This document shows positions 17,739 to 27,938 of a stretch of DNA of 64,000 bases, piece by piece. The stretch is taken from the NCBI GenBank assembly GCA_963829995.1, contig CAWHKW010000025.1, positions 62,001-126,000 on the forward strand, read 5' to 3'. Origin of the DNA: JACCZX01 sp963829995 (GTDB lineage Bacteria; Pseudomonadota; Gammaproteobacteria; Burkholderiales; Burkholderiaceae_F). A program made the position numbers and the translations under genes. Within the stretch, counting starts at the first letter, position 1, and every line of letters begins with the position of its first letter. Below the pieces are notes generated by a model. That model worked only from the letters and a program-made list of their open reading frames with translations. It was not told the origin of the DNA and made no database searches.

Positions 17739-19655
17739 ATGGATTTCCCCGAGCGTTTTGATGTGATCGTGGTCGGTGGCGGCCACGCGGGAACCGAGGC
17801 CGCGCTGGCGGCTGCACGCATGGGCGCCAAGACCCTGCTGCTGACGCACAGCCTGGAAACGCTTGGTCAGATGTCGTGCAATCCGTCGATCGGCGGCATC
17901 GGCAAGGGGCATCTGGTCAAAGAGATTGACGCGCTCGGTGGAGCGATGGCCGCCGCCGCCGACGAAGCCGGCATTCAGTTTCGAATCTTGAATCGTTCGA
18001 AGGGGCCCGCGGTGCGCGCGACGCGTGCACAAGCTGATCGAGTGCTGTATCGCAACGCGATACGTAGCCGGCTCGAAACGCAACCCAACCTGTCCCTGTT
18101 TCAACAGCCGGTCGACGATCTTCTGCTCGAGGGCGGCAGGATCACCGGCGCTGTCACGCAATCAGGTATCCGCTTTCGTAGCGCGACCGTGGTGCTGACC
18201 GCGGGGACGTTCCTGAACGGCTTGATCCACATCGGGATGAAGCACTACGCCGCGGGCCGCGCTGGAGATCCCGCGGCCGTCTCGCTCGCCGCACGATTGA
18301 AGGAGCTGCAGCTCCCGCAGGGTCGGTTAAAAACAGGGACGCCGCCGCGAATCGATGGCCGCTCGATCGATTTTGCGGCCTGCGAAGAGCAGGTGGGCGA
18401 GACTGATCCGGTGCCGGTCTTTTCATTCCTTGGAAGGCCAGAGCAGCATCCCCGGCAGGTGCCATGCTGGATCACCCACACCAACGAGCAAACGCACGAC
18501 GTCATTCGCGCCAATTTGCAGCGCTCGCCCCTGTATTCCGGAGTGATCGAAGGCGTCGGCCCGCGGTATTGCCCGTCAATCGAAGACAAGATTCACCGCT
18601 TCGCCGGCAAAGCGAGCCATCAAATATTTCTGGAACCCGAGGGCCTGACCACGCACGAGGTGTATCCGAACGGTATTTCGACCTCGCTGCCGTTCGATGT
18701 GCAACTGCAGGTGGTGCGCTCGATTGCGGGCCTGCGGCACGCGCACATCGTTCGGCCGGGGTACGCGATCGAATACGACTACTACGACCCACGCGCGCTT
18801 AAGAGCTCGCTCGAAACCAAGGCTATCGAGGGGTTGTTTTTTGCCGGCCAGATCAACGGTACGACCGGTTACGAGGAAGCCGCTGCGCAGGGCCTTCTTG
18901 CCGGCATTAACGCTGCGCGGGCAGTCAGCGGCCGCGACGCCTGGTGTCCCGCGCGCAGCGAGGCCTATCTGGGTGTACTGGTCGACGATTTGATCACGAG
19001 CGGGGTGGCCGAACCGTATCGAATGTTCACCAGTCGAGCCGAGTACCGTCTTTCCCTGCGGGAAGACAACGCCGACGCGAGATTGACCGAGATCGGCCGG
19101 GCAATGGGCTGCATCGATGACCGACGCTGGGAGGCGTTCTGCCGGAAGCGGGACGCCGTGGCACGCGAGGTGGAGCGGCTCAAATCGACGTGGGTGAATC
19201 CTCACTTACTCGCGCAAGGCGAGTCTGTGCGGGTACTCGGTCAAGCGATAGACCGAGAGTACACGCTGGCCGACCTGCTGAAGCGACCGGAAGTGACCTA
19301 TAGCAGGCTGGCCACTTTGCAGCAGGCGGACGGAACGGCCCTCGGCGGTCCGCCAGTTACCGAGGCGGCGGTGGGCGAGCAGGTTGAAATCTCGATCAAG
19401 TACGCCGGCTACATCGCGCGCCAGGAAAATGAGGTCGCTCGGCTTGAGTCGCAGGAAAGCACGCGTGTTCCGGCGGCGCTCGATTACGACGGCGTGCGCG
19501 GACTATCTTTCGAAGTTCGGCAGAAACTGCGAGAGCAGCGGCCGGAGACGATCGGCCAAGCATCTCGCATTTCCGGCGTCACGCCGGCGGCAATTTCACT
19601 CTTGCTAGTCCACATCAAGCGATTGGGCAGCAGCGAAGGCCGGCTTGCGGCCTAA
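17739..19655 (+). CDS. mnmG: tRNA uridine-5-carboxymethylaminomethyl modification enzyme MnmG (GidA)
   Basis: A 638-residue FAD-dependent enzyme that, with MnmE, adds the (carboxymethyl)aminomethyl group to the wobble uridine of several tRNAs. The N-terminal dinucleotide fold 'VIVVGGGHAGTEAALAAARMG' and the signatures 'GQMSCNPSIGGIGKGHLVKE' and 'QINGTTGYEEAAAQG' are all present. It starts the segregation-locus operon, as in many bacteria where gidA lies near the origin. Confidence 0.97.
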   Translation: MDFPERFDVIVVGGGHAGTEAALAAARMGAKTLLLTHSLETLGQMSCNPSIGGIGKGHLVKEIDALGGAMAAAADEAGIQFRILNRSKGPAVRATRAQADRVLYRNAIRSRLETQPNLSLFQQPVDDLLLEGGRITGAVTQSGIRFRSATVVLTAGTFLNGLIHIGMKHYAAGRAGDPAAVSLAARLKELQLPQGRLKTGTPPRIDGRSIDFAACEEQVGETDPVPVFSFLGRPEQHPRQVPCWITHTNEQTHDVIRANLQRSPLYSGVIEGVGPRYCPSIEDKIHRFAGKASHQIFLEPEGLTTHEVYPNGISTSLPFDVQLQVVRSIAGLRHAHIVRPGYAIEYDYYDPRALKSSLETKAIEGLFFAGQINGTTGYEEAAAQGLLAGINAARAVSGRDAWCPARSEAYLGVLVDDLITSGVAEPYRMFTSRAEYRLSLREDNADARLTEIGRAMGCIDDRRWEAFCRKRDAVAREVERLKSTWVNPHLLAQGESVRVLGQAIDREYTLADLLKRPEVTYSRLATLQQADGTALGGPPVTEAAVGEQVEISIKYAGYIARQENEVARLESQESTRVPAALDYDGVRGLSFEVRQKLREQRPETIGQASRISGVTPAAISLLLVHIKRLGSSEGRLAA

Positions 19656-19684
19656 TTTGCAGCCTAGTTCGCAGCCGAAGACTT

Positions 19685-20377
19685 TTGCAGCCGCACCGTT
19701 CGCAAAGCATTTCTGCCGCACCGTTCGACGCCGAAGAGATCGCAAGCGCGGCGAGCGAATTCGGATTGCTGCTGAGCGCATCGCAAACGCAAGCGCTTGC
19801 CCACTATGCCGCGCTGCTACAGCGTTGGAACACGGTGCATAACCTGACCGCGATCGAAACGCCTTCGCAGATGCTGACGCATCATCTGCTCGATTCACTG
19901 GCCATCGTGCCCGAGGTTCAGCATGCCGCGGGCGGCCGCTCAGCGCGGGTGCTCGACGTGGGGGCCGGCGGTGGTCTGCCGGGTATTCCGCTGGCCATCG
20001 CGCTTCCTTATCTGCAGGTGACGCTGGTCGACAAAGTGCAGAAAAAAATCGCGTTTTTGACGCAGGCAAAACTCGAGCTCGCGCTGACGAACGTTGATTG
20101 CATTCACTCGAGAGTCGAAACACTGCAAACCGAGTCGCCCTTCGAATTGATTACTGCGAGAGCGTTTGCTTCATTGGCAACGCTGGTCGGATTGACCCGG
20201 CACTTACTCGCTCCGAATGGCAGGTGGTGCGCCATGAAAGGCACGCTGCCGAGCGCCGAACTCGACGAGCTGCGACACTCGGTACCGGACGTGCACGTTA
20301 CGCAGACTGTCAGATTAAAGGTGCCGCGTCTGGACGCCGAGCGTCACCTGGTGTGGATGCAGGTCGCACGGCCATAG
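19685..20377 (+). CDS. rsmG: 16S rRNA (guanine(527)-N7)-methyltransferase RsmG (GidB)
   Basis: A 230-residue SAM-dependent methyltransferase acting on G527 of 16S rRNA; loss usually gives low-level streptomycin resistance. The SAM-binding motif 'VLDVGAGGGLPGIPLAIALP' and the conserved 'QRWNTVHNLTAI' are present. No ATG or GTG is available near the expected start; TTG 19685 is the best candidate, 29 bases after mnmG. The stop directly abuts the parA ATG. Confidence 0.94.
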   Translation: MQPHRSQSISAAPFDAEEIASAASEFGLLLSASQTQALAHYAALLQRWNTVHNLTAIETPSQMLTHHLLDSLAIVPEVQHAAGGRSARVLDVGAGGGLPGIPLAIALPYLQVTLVDKVQKKIAFLTQAKLELALTNVDCIHSRVETLQTESPFELITARAFASLATLVGLTRHLLAPNGRWCAMKGTLPSAELDELRHSVPDVHVTQTVRLKVPRLDAERHLVWMQVARP

Positions 20378-21160
<783 letters not shown>

Positions 21161-21163
21161 TCC

Positions 21164-21976
21164 ATGTTTGATCCGGCATCGATTCCCGCGCATTTGCGGG
21201 CCAGCGAAGGGCGGATCGGCGACGCACTTGCCGCTCGGATCGAAGATGCGGCACTCGCCGTTGCGCAGCCGGCGCAGCAGAGCTTCTTCGACGGCTGGCT
21301 GCTCAGATATTCACCGGGCAAAGCCAAGCGCGCGCGGTCGATCAATAGCATCGGTGCCGGCGTTTTGCCTTTCGCCGCGAAGCTCGAGCATTGCGTTGGT
21401 TTCTACCATCAACACCAGCTGCCGTGTCTGTTTCGAATTACTCCGTTTTCACAGCCGCACAACCTGGACGCCGACTTGGCTGCCGCTGATTTCGGAGCGC
21501 ATCAGGACACACGCGTGATGGCCGTGGCGCTTTCGTACATTGGTCAAAGCGTGCCGCCATCGACGGCGCAATCGGTCACGGTGGAGCAATTCGCAAAGGC
21601 GTTTTGCACGTTGCACGGGCTCGATTCGGGCAAGGCGAGCGCAGAGCGCGAGCGCTACGCGCGAACGGCCCACCGCGGCGCCTTTGTCGTTCAATTTGAC
21701 GGTGACACGCCGGTTGCGTGTGGCAGCCTCGCCGTGGAAGGTAAGTTCGCAGGCATTTTCGGCATGGTCACTGCAGCGGAGTTTCGCGGCCGTGGAGTCG
21801 CCACCGCGATCGTCGCCAAATTGTTGAACGAGGCGCGCGCCGCGGGCGCGGAAACCGCGTATCTGCAAGTAGAGGCTGACAATGCACCCGCGCGTCGGGC
21901 ATATTCAAAGTTTGGATTTCGTGATCGCTACGCTTACTGGTACCGGGCGCCGCCCGGTTGCGATGACAATTTATAA
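21164..21976 (+). CDS. GNAT family N-acetyltransferase inserted between parA and parB
   Basis: A 270-residue protein. The C-terminal half is a GNAT domain: 'AGIFGMVTAAEFRGRGVATAIVAKLLNEARAAGAETAYLQVEADNAPARRAYSKFGF' contains the acetyl-CoA-binding turn (RGRGVAT). The N-terminal ~130 residues are less familiar and may be a degenerate second GNAT fold. It starts 3 bases after parA and ends 11 bases before parB, in the same direction, so it is co-transcribed with the partition genes. Its substrate is unknown. Confidence 0.85.
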   Translation: MFDPASIPAHLRASEGRIGDALAARIEDAALAVAQPAQQSFFDGWLLRYSPGKAKRARSINSIGAGVLPFAAKLEHCVGFYHQHQLPCLFRITPFSQPHNLDADLAAADFGAHQDTRVMAVALSYIGQSVPPSTAQSVTVEQFAKAFCTLHGLDSGKASAERERYARTAHRGAFVVQFDGDTPVACGSLAVEGKFAGIFGMVTAAEFRGRGVATAIVAKLLNEARAAGAETAYLQVEADNAPARRAYSKFGFRDRYAYWYRAPPGCDDNL

Positions 21977-21987
21977 GCGAGCGCAGC

Positions 21988-22836
21988 ATGAAGCGAAATA
22001 AGGGCCTCGGGCGCGGCCTCGATGCGCTGCTGGGCGGTGACAGCACCTCGACTGCCACTTCCACCGGCGTGTTGCCGCTCGCGCAGCTACGGCCCGGTAA
22101 GTACCAGCCGCGCACGAAGATGAACCCTGAATCCCTGCGCGAGTTGGCCGATTCAATCAAAGCCCAAGGCGTGATGCAGCCGGTTCTCGTGCGAGCCGTC
22201 GGTGACGGGTACGAAATCATCGCCGGCGAGCGCCGCGTGCGTGCCGCCGCGATTGCGGGGCTGCATGAAGTGCCGGTCATCATCAAACAAGTGCCCGATA
22301 ACACGGCGCTGGCGATGGCGCTGATTGAAAACATCCAGCGCGAAGATTTGAACCCGCTGGAGGAAGCGCACGGCGTGCAGCGGCTGATCCGCGAATTTCA
22401 CTTCACGCATGAACAGGCGGCGCAGGCGATAGGCCGCTCGCGCAGTGCGACGTCCAATCTGTTGCGGTTGACGAATCTGGCGCAGCCGGTGCAGCAGATG
22501 GTGTTGGACGGAAAGCTCGACATGGGACATGCGCGCGCGTTGTTGGCTTTAAGCGCTGTTCAGCAGATTCAACTGGGCAATCGCATTGCAGGCGAACAGC
22601 TTTCAGTGCGCGCGACCGAGGCGCTGGTTGCGCGCGGAGGAGCGGCGAAAACTCGGAAGGCATCGAGTAAGACGCCGGCGAGGGCCCGCGACATCGTGCG
22701 GCTCGAAGACGAACTGGCGGACACGTTGGGGGCCGACGTGCGGCTGCAGGCCGATGCGCGCGGCAAGGGTGAACTGACGATCAAGTTCGCGAGCCTCGAT
22801 CAACTTGAAGGTATCGTCGCTCGGCTAAGGCGTTAA
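21988..22836 (+). CDS. parB: Chromosome partitioning protein ParB (Spo0J), CTP-dependent clamp
   Basis: A 282-residue ParB. It opens with 'KGLGRGLDALLG', typical of chromosomal ParB. The CTP-binding domain contains 'IIAGERRVRAA', the central helix-turn-helix 'FTHEQAAQAIGRSRSATSNLLRL' binds parS, and the C-terminal dimerisation part ('GELTIKFASLDQLEGIVARL') closes it. Last gene of the mnmG-rsmG-parA-GNAT-parB group; its cognate parS lies upstream of mnmG. Confidence 0.96.
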   Translation: MKRNKGLGRGLDALLGGDSTSTATSTGVLPLAQLRPGKYQPRTKMNPESLRELADSIKAQGVMQPVLVRAVGDGYEIIAGERRVRAAAIAGLHEVPVIIKQVPDNTALAMALIENIQREDLNPLEEAHGVQRLIREFHFTHEQAAQAIGRSRSATSNLLRLTNLAQPVQQMVLDGKLDMGHARALLALSAVQQIQLGNRIAGEQLSVRATEALVARGGAAKTRKASSKTPARARDIVRLEDELADTLGADVRLQADARGKGELTIKFASLDQLEGIVARLRR

Positions 22837-22857
22837 GACGCATCTCGGTGCCGCGCT

Positions 22858-22887
22858 TTGACCCGGCTTATTGCGCCGCAGTACAAT
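22858..22887 (+). promoter_or_regulatory. Sigma70-type promoter of the ATP synthase operon
   Basis: TTGACC (-35, 5 of 6) and TACAAT (-10, 5 of 6) with an 18-base spacer, 51 bases before the atpI ATG and 21 bases after parB. A T-rich stretch follows in the leader. Confidence 0.7.
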
Positions 22888-22937
22888 GCGCAGCTTTTTT
22901 TATTTGCGACTTGCTCTAATTCCCGTCTAGTCAACCC

Positions 22938-23306
22938 ATGTCTTTCGCGCTGAGCCAGCCGATTCGAACGGTGCTCAGGTGGCAGCTTCTCGCCACCGCG
23001 TTGGCCATCGTCGTGCTTGGTTGGATTGCCGGCGCGCACGGCGCAATCTCTGCGGCGTTGGGTGGCGCAATCAGCATCACAGCGGGACTGGCGGCAGCGT
23101 GGTATGCGTTGCGCAAGCCGGCGGGCGATCCGGCGACTGCCGTGACCAGTGCGTTGATTGCAGAAGGCTTGAAAGTTTTCCTGATCGTTGCCGGATTGGC
23201 GGCGGTTTTCATTTTGTACAAGAGTGTGGTGGCCTTCGGCTTCATCGCGACGTTTGCGATTACGACGGTCTTGTTCTCGATGGCCCTTTTCGTCAGAGAA
23301 ACCTAG
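22938..23306 (+). CDS. atpI: ATP synthase subunit I (AtpI)
   Basis: A 122-residue membrane protein with four hydrophobic segments, including the glycine-rich hairpin 'AALGGAISITAGLAAAWYAL'. AtpI assists c-ring assembly. Sequence conservation in the family is low; identity rests on size, topology and its place at the head of the atp operon. Confidence 0.85.
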   Translation: MSFALSQPIRTVLRWQLLATALAIVVLGWIAGAHGAISAALGGAISITAGLAAAWYALRKPAGDPATAVTSALIAEGLKVFLIVAGLAAVFILYKSVVAFGFIATFAITTVLFSMALFVRET

Positions 23307-23310
23307 CGCC

Positions 23311-24112
23311 GTGGCGACCGAAGACCAGCTGACACCGACTTCCTATATTGCCAATCACCTGTCGTTCAATGCGTCGGGCGAAGGGTTCTGGGCGGTTCAT
23401 TGGGACACGATCGCCGTGTCGGTGCTGCTCGGAGTCGTCGCGCTGGGCTTCCTGCGCTGGGTCGTCAGCGGGGCCACCGCCGGTGTGCCTGGGAAGCGCC
23501 AGGTGTTCGTCGAGTGGCTGATCGACTTCATCGACGACCAGGTCAAGGGCATCTATCACGGCGATTCGCATCGCTTCGTTGCTGCGACGGCACTCACTGT
23601 GTTCCTGTGGGTGTTGTTGATGAATGCGATGGACTTTCTGCCTGTCGACCTGATGCACTTGTTTCACAAGTACGTGTTGCAGCAGGAACACTTCCGCAAC
23701 GTGCCCACTGCCGACGTCAATACGACCTTTGCGCTCGCGTTGTCGGTGTGGCTGCTGATGATCTACTACTCGATCGCCGTCAAAGGCTTCGGCGGGCTGG
23801 ATGTACGAGCTGTTCTGCACGCCGTTCGGAAAAAATCCTCTGCTTTGGCTTCCGAACCTGCTATTCAATCTGGTCGAGTTGATCTCGCGGCCGCTATCGC
23901 ATTCACTGCGGTTGTTCGGCAACATGTACGCGGGCGAGATCATTTTCCTGCTGCTGTGGACGATGGCCGCGGCGGGGCTGGTCGGCACCGTGGCGAGCAT
24001 CGTGCTCGCGCTCGGATGGTCGATCTTTCACATCCTGATCGTCGGATTGCAGGCCTACATCTTCATGATGCTAACCGTGGTCTATATCGCGATCGCGCAC
24101 GAACACCACTGA
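23311..24112 (+). CDS. atpB: F0F1 ATP synthase subunit a, apparent frameshift
   Basis: The stator channel subunit. It begins with GTG 23311 (VATEDQLTPTSYI). The first frame runs to 'IYYSIAVKGFGG', and the second picks up at 'WMYELFCTPFGKNPLLW' and contains the essential arginine helix 'HSLRLFGNMYAGEIIF' and the end 'YIAIAHEHH'. Removing one G from GGCGGGCTGG at about 23791-23797 gives a continuous 266-residue protein with the expected 'GGW-x-ELF' junction. Since all other atp genes are present, an indel error is more likely than gene loss. Confidence 0.9.
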
Positions 24113-24145
24113 GACTTTTAACAAAGCGGACAAAGGGCAAAGACT

Positions 24146-24418
24146 ATGGAAAAGCTACAACTGCTGGCGATGGTTCAGGCGTACACCAGCATCGGCATCG
24201 GATTAATGATCGGCCTCGGTGCGTTGGGCGCCTGCGTCGGCGTCGGCATCATGTGCAGCCGCTTTCTTGAAGGTGCCGCGCGCCAGCCGGAATTGATGCC
24301 GCAGCTTCAGGCCAAAGTGTTTCTGTTGCTCGGCCTGATCGACGCGTCGTTCATTATCGGCGTCGGCTTGGCGATGTTCTTTGCCTTCGCTAACCCGTTG
24401 CTGACGGTGCTGAACTAG
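24146..24418 (+). CDS. atpE: F0F1 ATP synthase subunit c
   Basis: A 90-residue proteolipid with two helices joined by the polar loop 'EGAARQPEL'. The proton-carrying acidic residue is Asp66 in 'LLGLIDASFIIG'. No sodium-binding signature is obvious, so proton coupling is expected. A GGACAAAGGGCAAAG leader precedes the ATG. Confidence 0.96.
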   Translation: MEKLQLLAMVQAYTSIGIGLMIGLGALGACVGVGIMCSRFLEGAARQPELMPQLQAKVFLLLGLIDASFIIGVGLAMFFAFANPLLTVLN

Positions 24419-24428
24419 TTCGCGAACG

Positions 24429-24902
24429 ATGAACTTCAACCTGACCTTGATCGCGCAAGCGATCACGTTCGCGCTGTTTATATGGTTTTGCAACCGGTTC
24501 ATCTGGCCGTTTATCACGCGCGCGATGGACGAGCGGCAGAAGAAGATCATCGCCGGCCTTGCCGATGCCGAGCAGGCGCGTGTCACGCTCGAGAATGCTT
24601 CGAAGCAGGCCGATGTGTCGGTAGGCGAGGCACGTCAGCGCTCATCGCAAATCATTTTGCAAGCCGAGCAGCGCGCTGCGCAGATGATCGAGGAAGCCAA
24701 GACCGCGGCTCGCACAGAAGGTGCGCGCGAAAAGGCTGCGGCACAGGCGGAAATCGAACAGCAGATGGCAAGCGCGAAGGATCAGTTGCGCGAACAGGTT
24801 GCCCAGCTGGCAGTCGCCGGCGCCGAAAAGATTCTGCAAAAGGAAGTCGACGCGCAGGCGCATTCGGTGTTGTTGAAACAGTTGCGCGAGCAGTTGCGCT
24901 AG
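24429..24902 (+). CDS. atpF: F0F1 ATP synthase subunit b
   Basis: 157 residues: an N-terminal membrane helix (about 7-27) beginning 'MNFNLTLIAQAITFALFIWF', then a long charged helix rich in Ala, Glu, Gln and Arg that forms the peripheral stalk dimer. Normal length for a proteobacterial b subunit. Confidence 0.95.
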   Translation: MNFNLTLIAQAITFALFIWFCNRFIWPFITRAMDERQKKIIAGLADAEQARVTLENASKQADVSVGEARQRSSQIILQAEQRAAQMIEEAKTAARTEGAREKAAAQAEIEQQMASAKDQLREQVAQLAVAGAEKILQKEVDAQAHSVLLKQLREQLR

Positions 24903-24912
24903 GCGCGCACGC

Positions 24913-25452
24913 ATGGCCGAGAACCTGACGATCGCGCGTCCGTATGCCGAAGCCGTTTTTGCCTCGGCTGACGCCGGCGGCAAGTTGCAGGAGTGGTCGC
25001 AAGCGCTGCAGCGGCTGGCGATGATTGTCTCCGATCCCGACATGCATAACGCGATCGGTGATCCGAAGGTCGGGCCAAAGGAACTGTACGGGCTCGTTGC
25101 AGCGGGGACCGGCGACGCATTGAACGCGGAAGCCCAGAACTTTGTCCGCGTGCTGATAGAAAACGATCGTCTGGCGGTGCTGCCCGAAATTGCAACGCTG
25201 TTCGAGTCGCTCAAAGATGAGCGCGAAGGCGTGATCGAAGCGCAGATCGAAAGTGCATTTCCCGTTGACGACGCCGCGCTGGCGCAACTCGTCGGCGATC
25301 TCGAGCGGCGTTTCAAGCGCAAGGTGCGACCGCAGGTCACGGTCGATCGCGGGTTGATCGGCGGAGCGCTGATCACCGTCGGCGATGAAGTGATCGACGG
25401 CACGGTGCGCGGCCGGCTCGCCAGCATGGCATCGGCATTACGCGCGGAATAA
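24913..25452 (+). CDS. atpH: F0F1 ATP synthase subunit delta
   Basis: A 179-residue peripheral stalk subunit that links subunit b to the top of F1. It starts 'ENLTIARPYAEAVF', the family-typical opening, and has the C-terminal 'VDRGLIGGALITVGDEVIDGTVRGRL' motif. ATG 24913 follows the atpF stop by 10 bases. Confidence 0.95.
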   Translation: MAENLTIARPYAEAVFASADAGGKLQEWSQALQRLAMIVSDPDMHNAIGDPKVGPKELYGLVAAGTGDALNAEAQNFVRVLIENDRLAVLPEIATLFESLKDEREGVIEAQIESAFPVDDAALAQLVGDLERRFKRKVRPQVTVDRGLIGGALITVGDEVIDGTVRGRLASMASALRAE

Positions 25453-25473
25453 GTCACACACACAGGAAATTCA

Positions 25474-27011
25474 ATGCAACAGCTAAAACCCTCCGAAATC
25501 AGCGAGCTGATTCGCAACCAGATTCAGAAACTCACGCTGACGGCGGATTTCCGCACGCAGGGTACAGTCGTGACGGTCACCGACGGCATCTGCCGCATTC
25601 ACGGCCTGGCCGACGTGAGTCAGGGCGAGATGTTGGAGTTTCCCGGCGATACGTTCGGGCTGGCGCTGAACCTGGAGCGCGATTCGGTTGGCGCGGTGGT
25701 GTTGGGTAACTATGAACACATTCGCGAGGGCGATCCGGTCAAGGCGACTGGCCGCATTCTCGAAGTGCCGATCGGTCCTGAACTGCTCGGCCGGGTCGTC
25801 AACTCGCTCGGACTGCCGATCGACGGCAAGGGGCCGATCAACGCGAAGATGACCGACGTCATCGAAAAGGTCGCGCCGGGTGTAATCGCGCGTCAGTCGG
25901 TATCGCAGCCGGTGCAAACCGGATTGAAGGCGATCGATTCGATGGTGCCGGTGGGCCGCGGTCAGCGCGAGTTGATCATCGGCGATCGCCAGACCGGCAA
26001 GACCGCGGTCGCGGTCGACACGATCATCAATCAGAAGGGCAAGGACCTGATCTGCGTCTACGTCGCGATCGGGCAAAAGGCATCGACGATTGCGACCGTG
26101 CTGCGCAAGCTCGAACAGTATGGCGCGATGGATTACACGATCATCGTCGCGGCGTCGGCGTCAGACTCGGCGGCGATGCAATACATCGCTCCGTACTCGG
26201 GTTGCACGATGGGCGAGTACTTCCGCGATCGTGGACAGGACGCGCTGATCATCTATGACGATCTGACCAAGCAGGCATGGGCGTATCGGCAGGTGTCGTT
26301 GCTGCTGCGGCGCCCGCCGGGCCGCGAAGCGTATCCGGGCGACGTGTTTTATCTGCACTCGCGGTTGCTCGAACGCGCGGCGCGCGTCAACGCGGAGTAC
26401 GTCGAGAAGTTCACCAAGGGCGAAGTCAAGGGCAAGACCGGGTCGCTGACTGCGCTGCCGATCATTGAAACGCAGGCCGGTGACGTGACCGCGTTCGTAC
26501 CGACCAACGTGATCTCAATTACCGACGGCCAGATCTTTCTGGAAACCGATCTGTTCAACGCCGGTATTCGTCCTGCGATCAATGCCGGCATCTCGGTCTC
26601 GCGCGTCGGCGGTAACGCGCAGACCAAGGTGATTAAGAGGCTGGGCGGCGGTATTCGCCTTGCGCTGGCGCAATACCGTGAGCTCGCTGCGTTCGCGCAG
26701 TTTGCATCAGACCTTGACGAGGCCACTCGTAAACAACTCGAACGCGGCCGCAGAGTGACCGAGCTGATGAAACAGCCGCAGTATCAGCCGCTGCAAGTAT
26801 GGGAAATGGCGATTACGTTGTTTGCGGTGAACAACGGAGCGTTCGACGATATCGAAATCAAGGACTGTCTGGCCGCCGAAAGGGCACTTCGCGACTTCGT
26901 CAAACCAAACATGCCGCGCTCGTCGATCGCATCGAGTCGACCAAGGATTTGTCGAAAGACGACGAGGCCGAATTGACGGACGCCATCGCCGAGTTCAAGA
27001 AGTCGACCTAG
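25474..27011 (+). CDS. atpA: F0F1 ATP synthase subunit alpha, apparent frameshift near the C-terminus
   Basis: The non-catalytic nucleotide-binding subunit. P-loop GDRQTGKT, 'YSGCTMGEYFRD' and 'SVSRVGGNAQ' are intact. The first frame ends at 26976 after the unlikely tail 'PNMPRSSIASSRPRIC'; the other frame (stop 27011) supplies the proper end, 'KHAALVDRIESTKDL...AEFKKST'. Adding one A to the AAA run at 26902-26904 joins them as '...DFVKTKHAALVDR' and gives a normal 512-residue protein. An indel error is the simplest explanation. Confidence 0.93.
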
Positions 27012-27014
27012 TTC

Positions 27015-27896
27015 ATGCCGAGCACCAAAGAAATCCGCGGCAAGATCAAGAGCGTGCAAAACACGCGCAAGATCACCAAGGCGATGGAAATGGTCGCCGC
27101 GTCGAAGATGCGCAAGGCGCAGGAGCGCATGCGGCAGATCCGTCCCTATGGCGACAAGATTCGCAACATCGTTGCGCATCTGTCTCTGGCGAATCCGGAG
27201 TATCGGCATCCATTTGTTCTTAAGCGCGAGGGCAAGAAGTCTGTAGGCGTGATTCTGATCACGACTGATAAGGGTCTGTGCGGCGGCCTTAATACGAACA
27301 TTCAACGTGCGGTGCTGGCGAAGGTCAAGGAACTTTCTGGCCAGGACGTAAAGGTGCTGGCTACGGCGATCGGCAACAAGGGTTTCGGTTTTCTGCAGCG
27401 GCTCAATGCGAATATTGTTTCTCACTACGTGCAGATGGGAGACCGGCCGCATATCGAAAATCTGATCGGCCCCGTCAAGGTGCTGCTCGATCAGTACGCG
27501 GAAGGCAAACTCGACGCGGTGTATCTGGCGTACACGCGCTTCGTCAACACGATGAGGCAGGAGCCTGTGTTCGAACAGTTGCTGCCGCTGACGGCTGATC
27601 GGCTGGCGCAAACCGAAGAAGAAAAGCGCGCGTACTCCTGGGACTACATCTACGAGCCCGATCCGCGCGCGGTGATCGACACGCTGATGGTGCGCTACGT
27701 CGAGGCGTTGATCTATCAGTCCGTCGCTGAAAACCAGGCGTCCGAGCAAAGCGCGCGCATGGTCGCGATGAAGGCGGCGTCGGATAACGCAAAGAAGTTG
27801 ATCGAGGAATTGCAGCTCGTCTACAACAAGACGCGGCAGGCAGGGATTACGAAAGAGATTTCAGAAATAGTAGGTGGCGCAGCCGCCGTTAGTTAA
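27015..27896 (+). CDS. atpG: F0F1 ATP synthase subunit gamma
   Basis: A 293-residue central rotor shaft. The N-terminal helix 'STKEIRGKIKSVQNTRKITKAMEMVAASKMRKAQ' and the C-terminal helix 'MKAASDNAKKLIEELQLVYNKTRQAGITKEISEIVGGAAA' form the conserved coiled coil. 'TTDKGLCGGLNTN' is the family signature in between. It starts 3 bases after the true end of atpA. Confidence 0.96.
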   Translation: MPSTKEIRGKIKSVQNTRKITKAMEMVAASKMRKAQERMRQIRPYGDKIRNIVAHLSLANPEYRHPFVLKREGKKSVGVILITTDKGLCGGLNTNIQRAVLAKVKELSGQDVKVLATAIGNKGFGFLQRLNANIVSHYVQMGDRPHIENLIGPVKVLLDQYAEGKLDAVYLAYTRFVNTMRQEPVFEQLLPLTADRLAQTEEEKRAYSWDYIYEPDPRAVIDTLMVRYVEALIYQSVAENQASEQSARMVAMKAASDNAKKLIEELQLVYNKTRQAGITKEISEIVGGAAAVS

Positions 27897-27938
27897 CTAA
27901 GGGAAGCCGGATCGCTTCGCGACCGGCGACAGGAGCTT

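Noticed and set aside
23791..23797. Programmed ribosomal frameshifting in atpB
   Set aside because: No slippery heptamer or downstream stimulator is seen, and five other genes show the same kind of break, which points to indel errors.
26784..27749. 321-codon open frame antisense to atpA/atpG
   Set aside because: Shadow of GC-rich coding sequence; product is Arg/His/Leu-rich with no family features.
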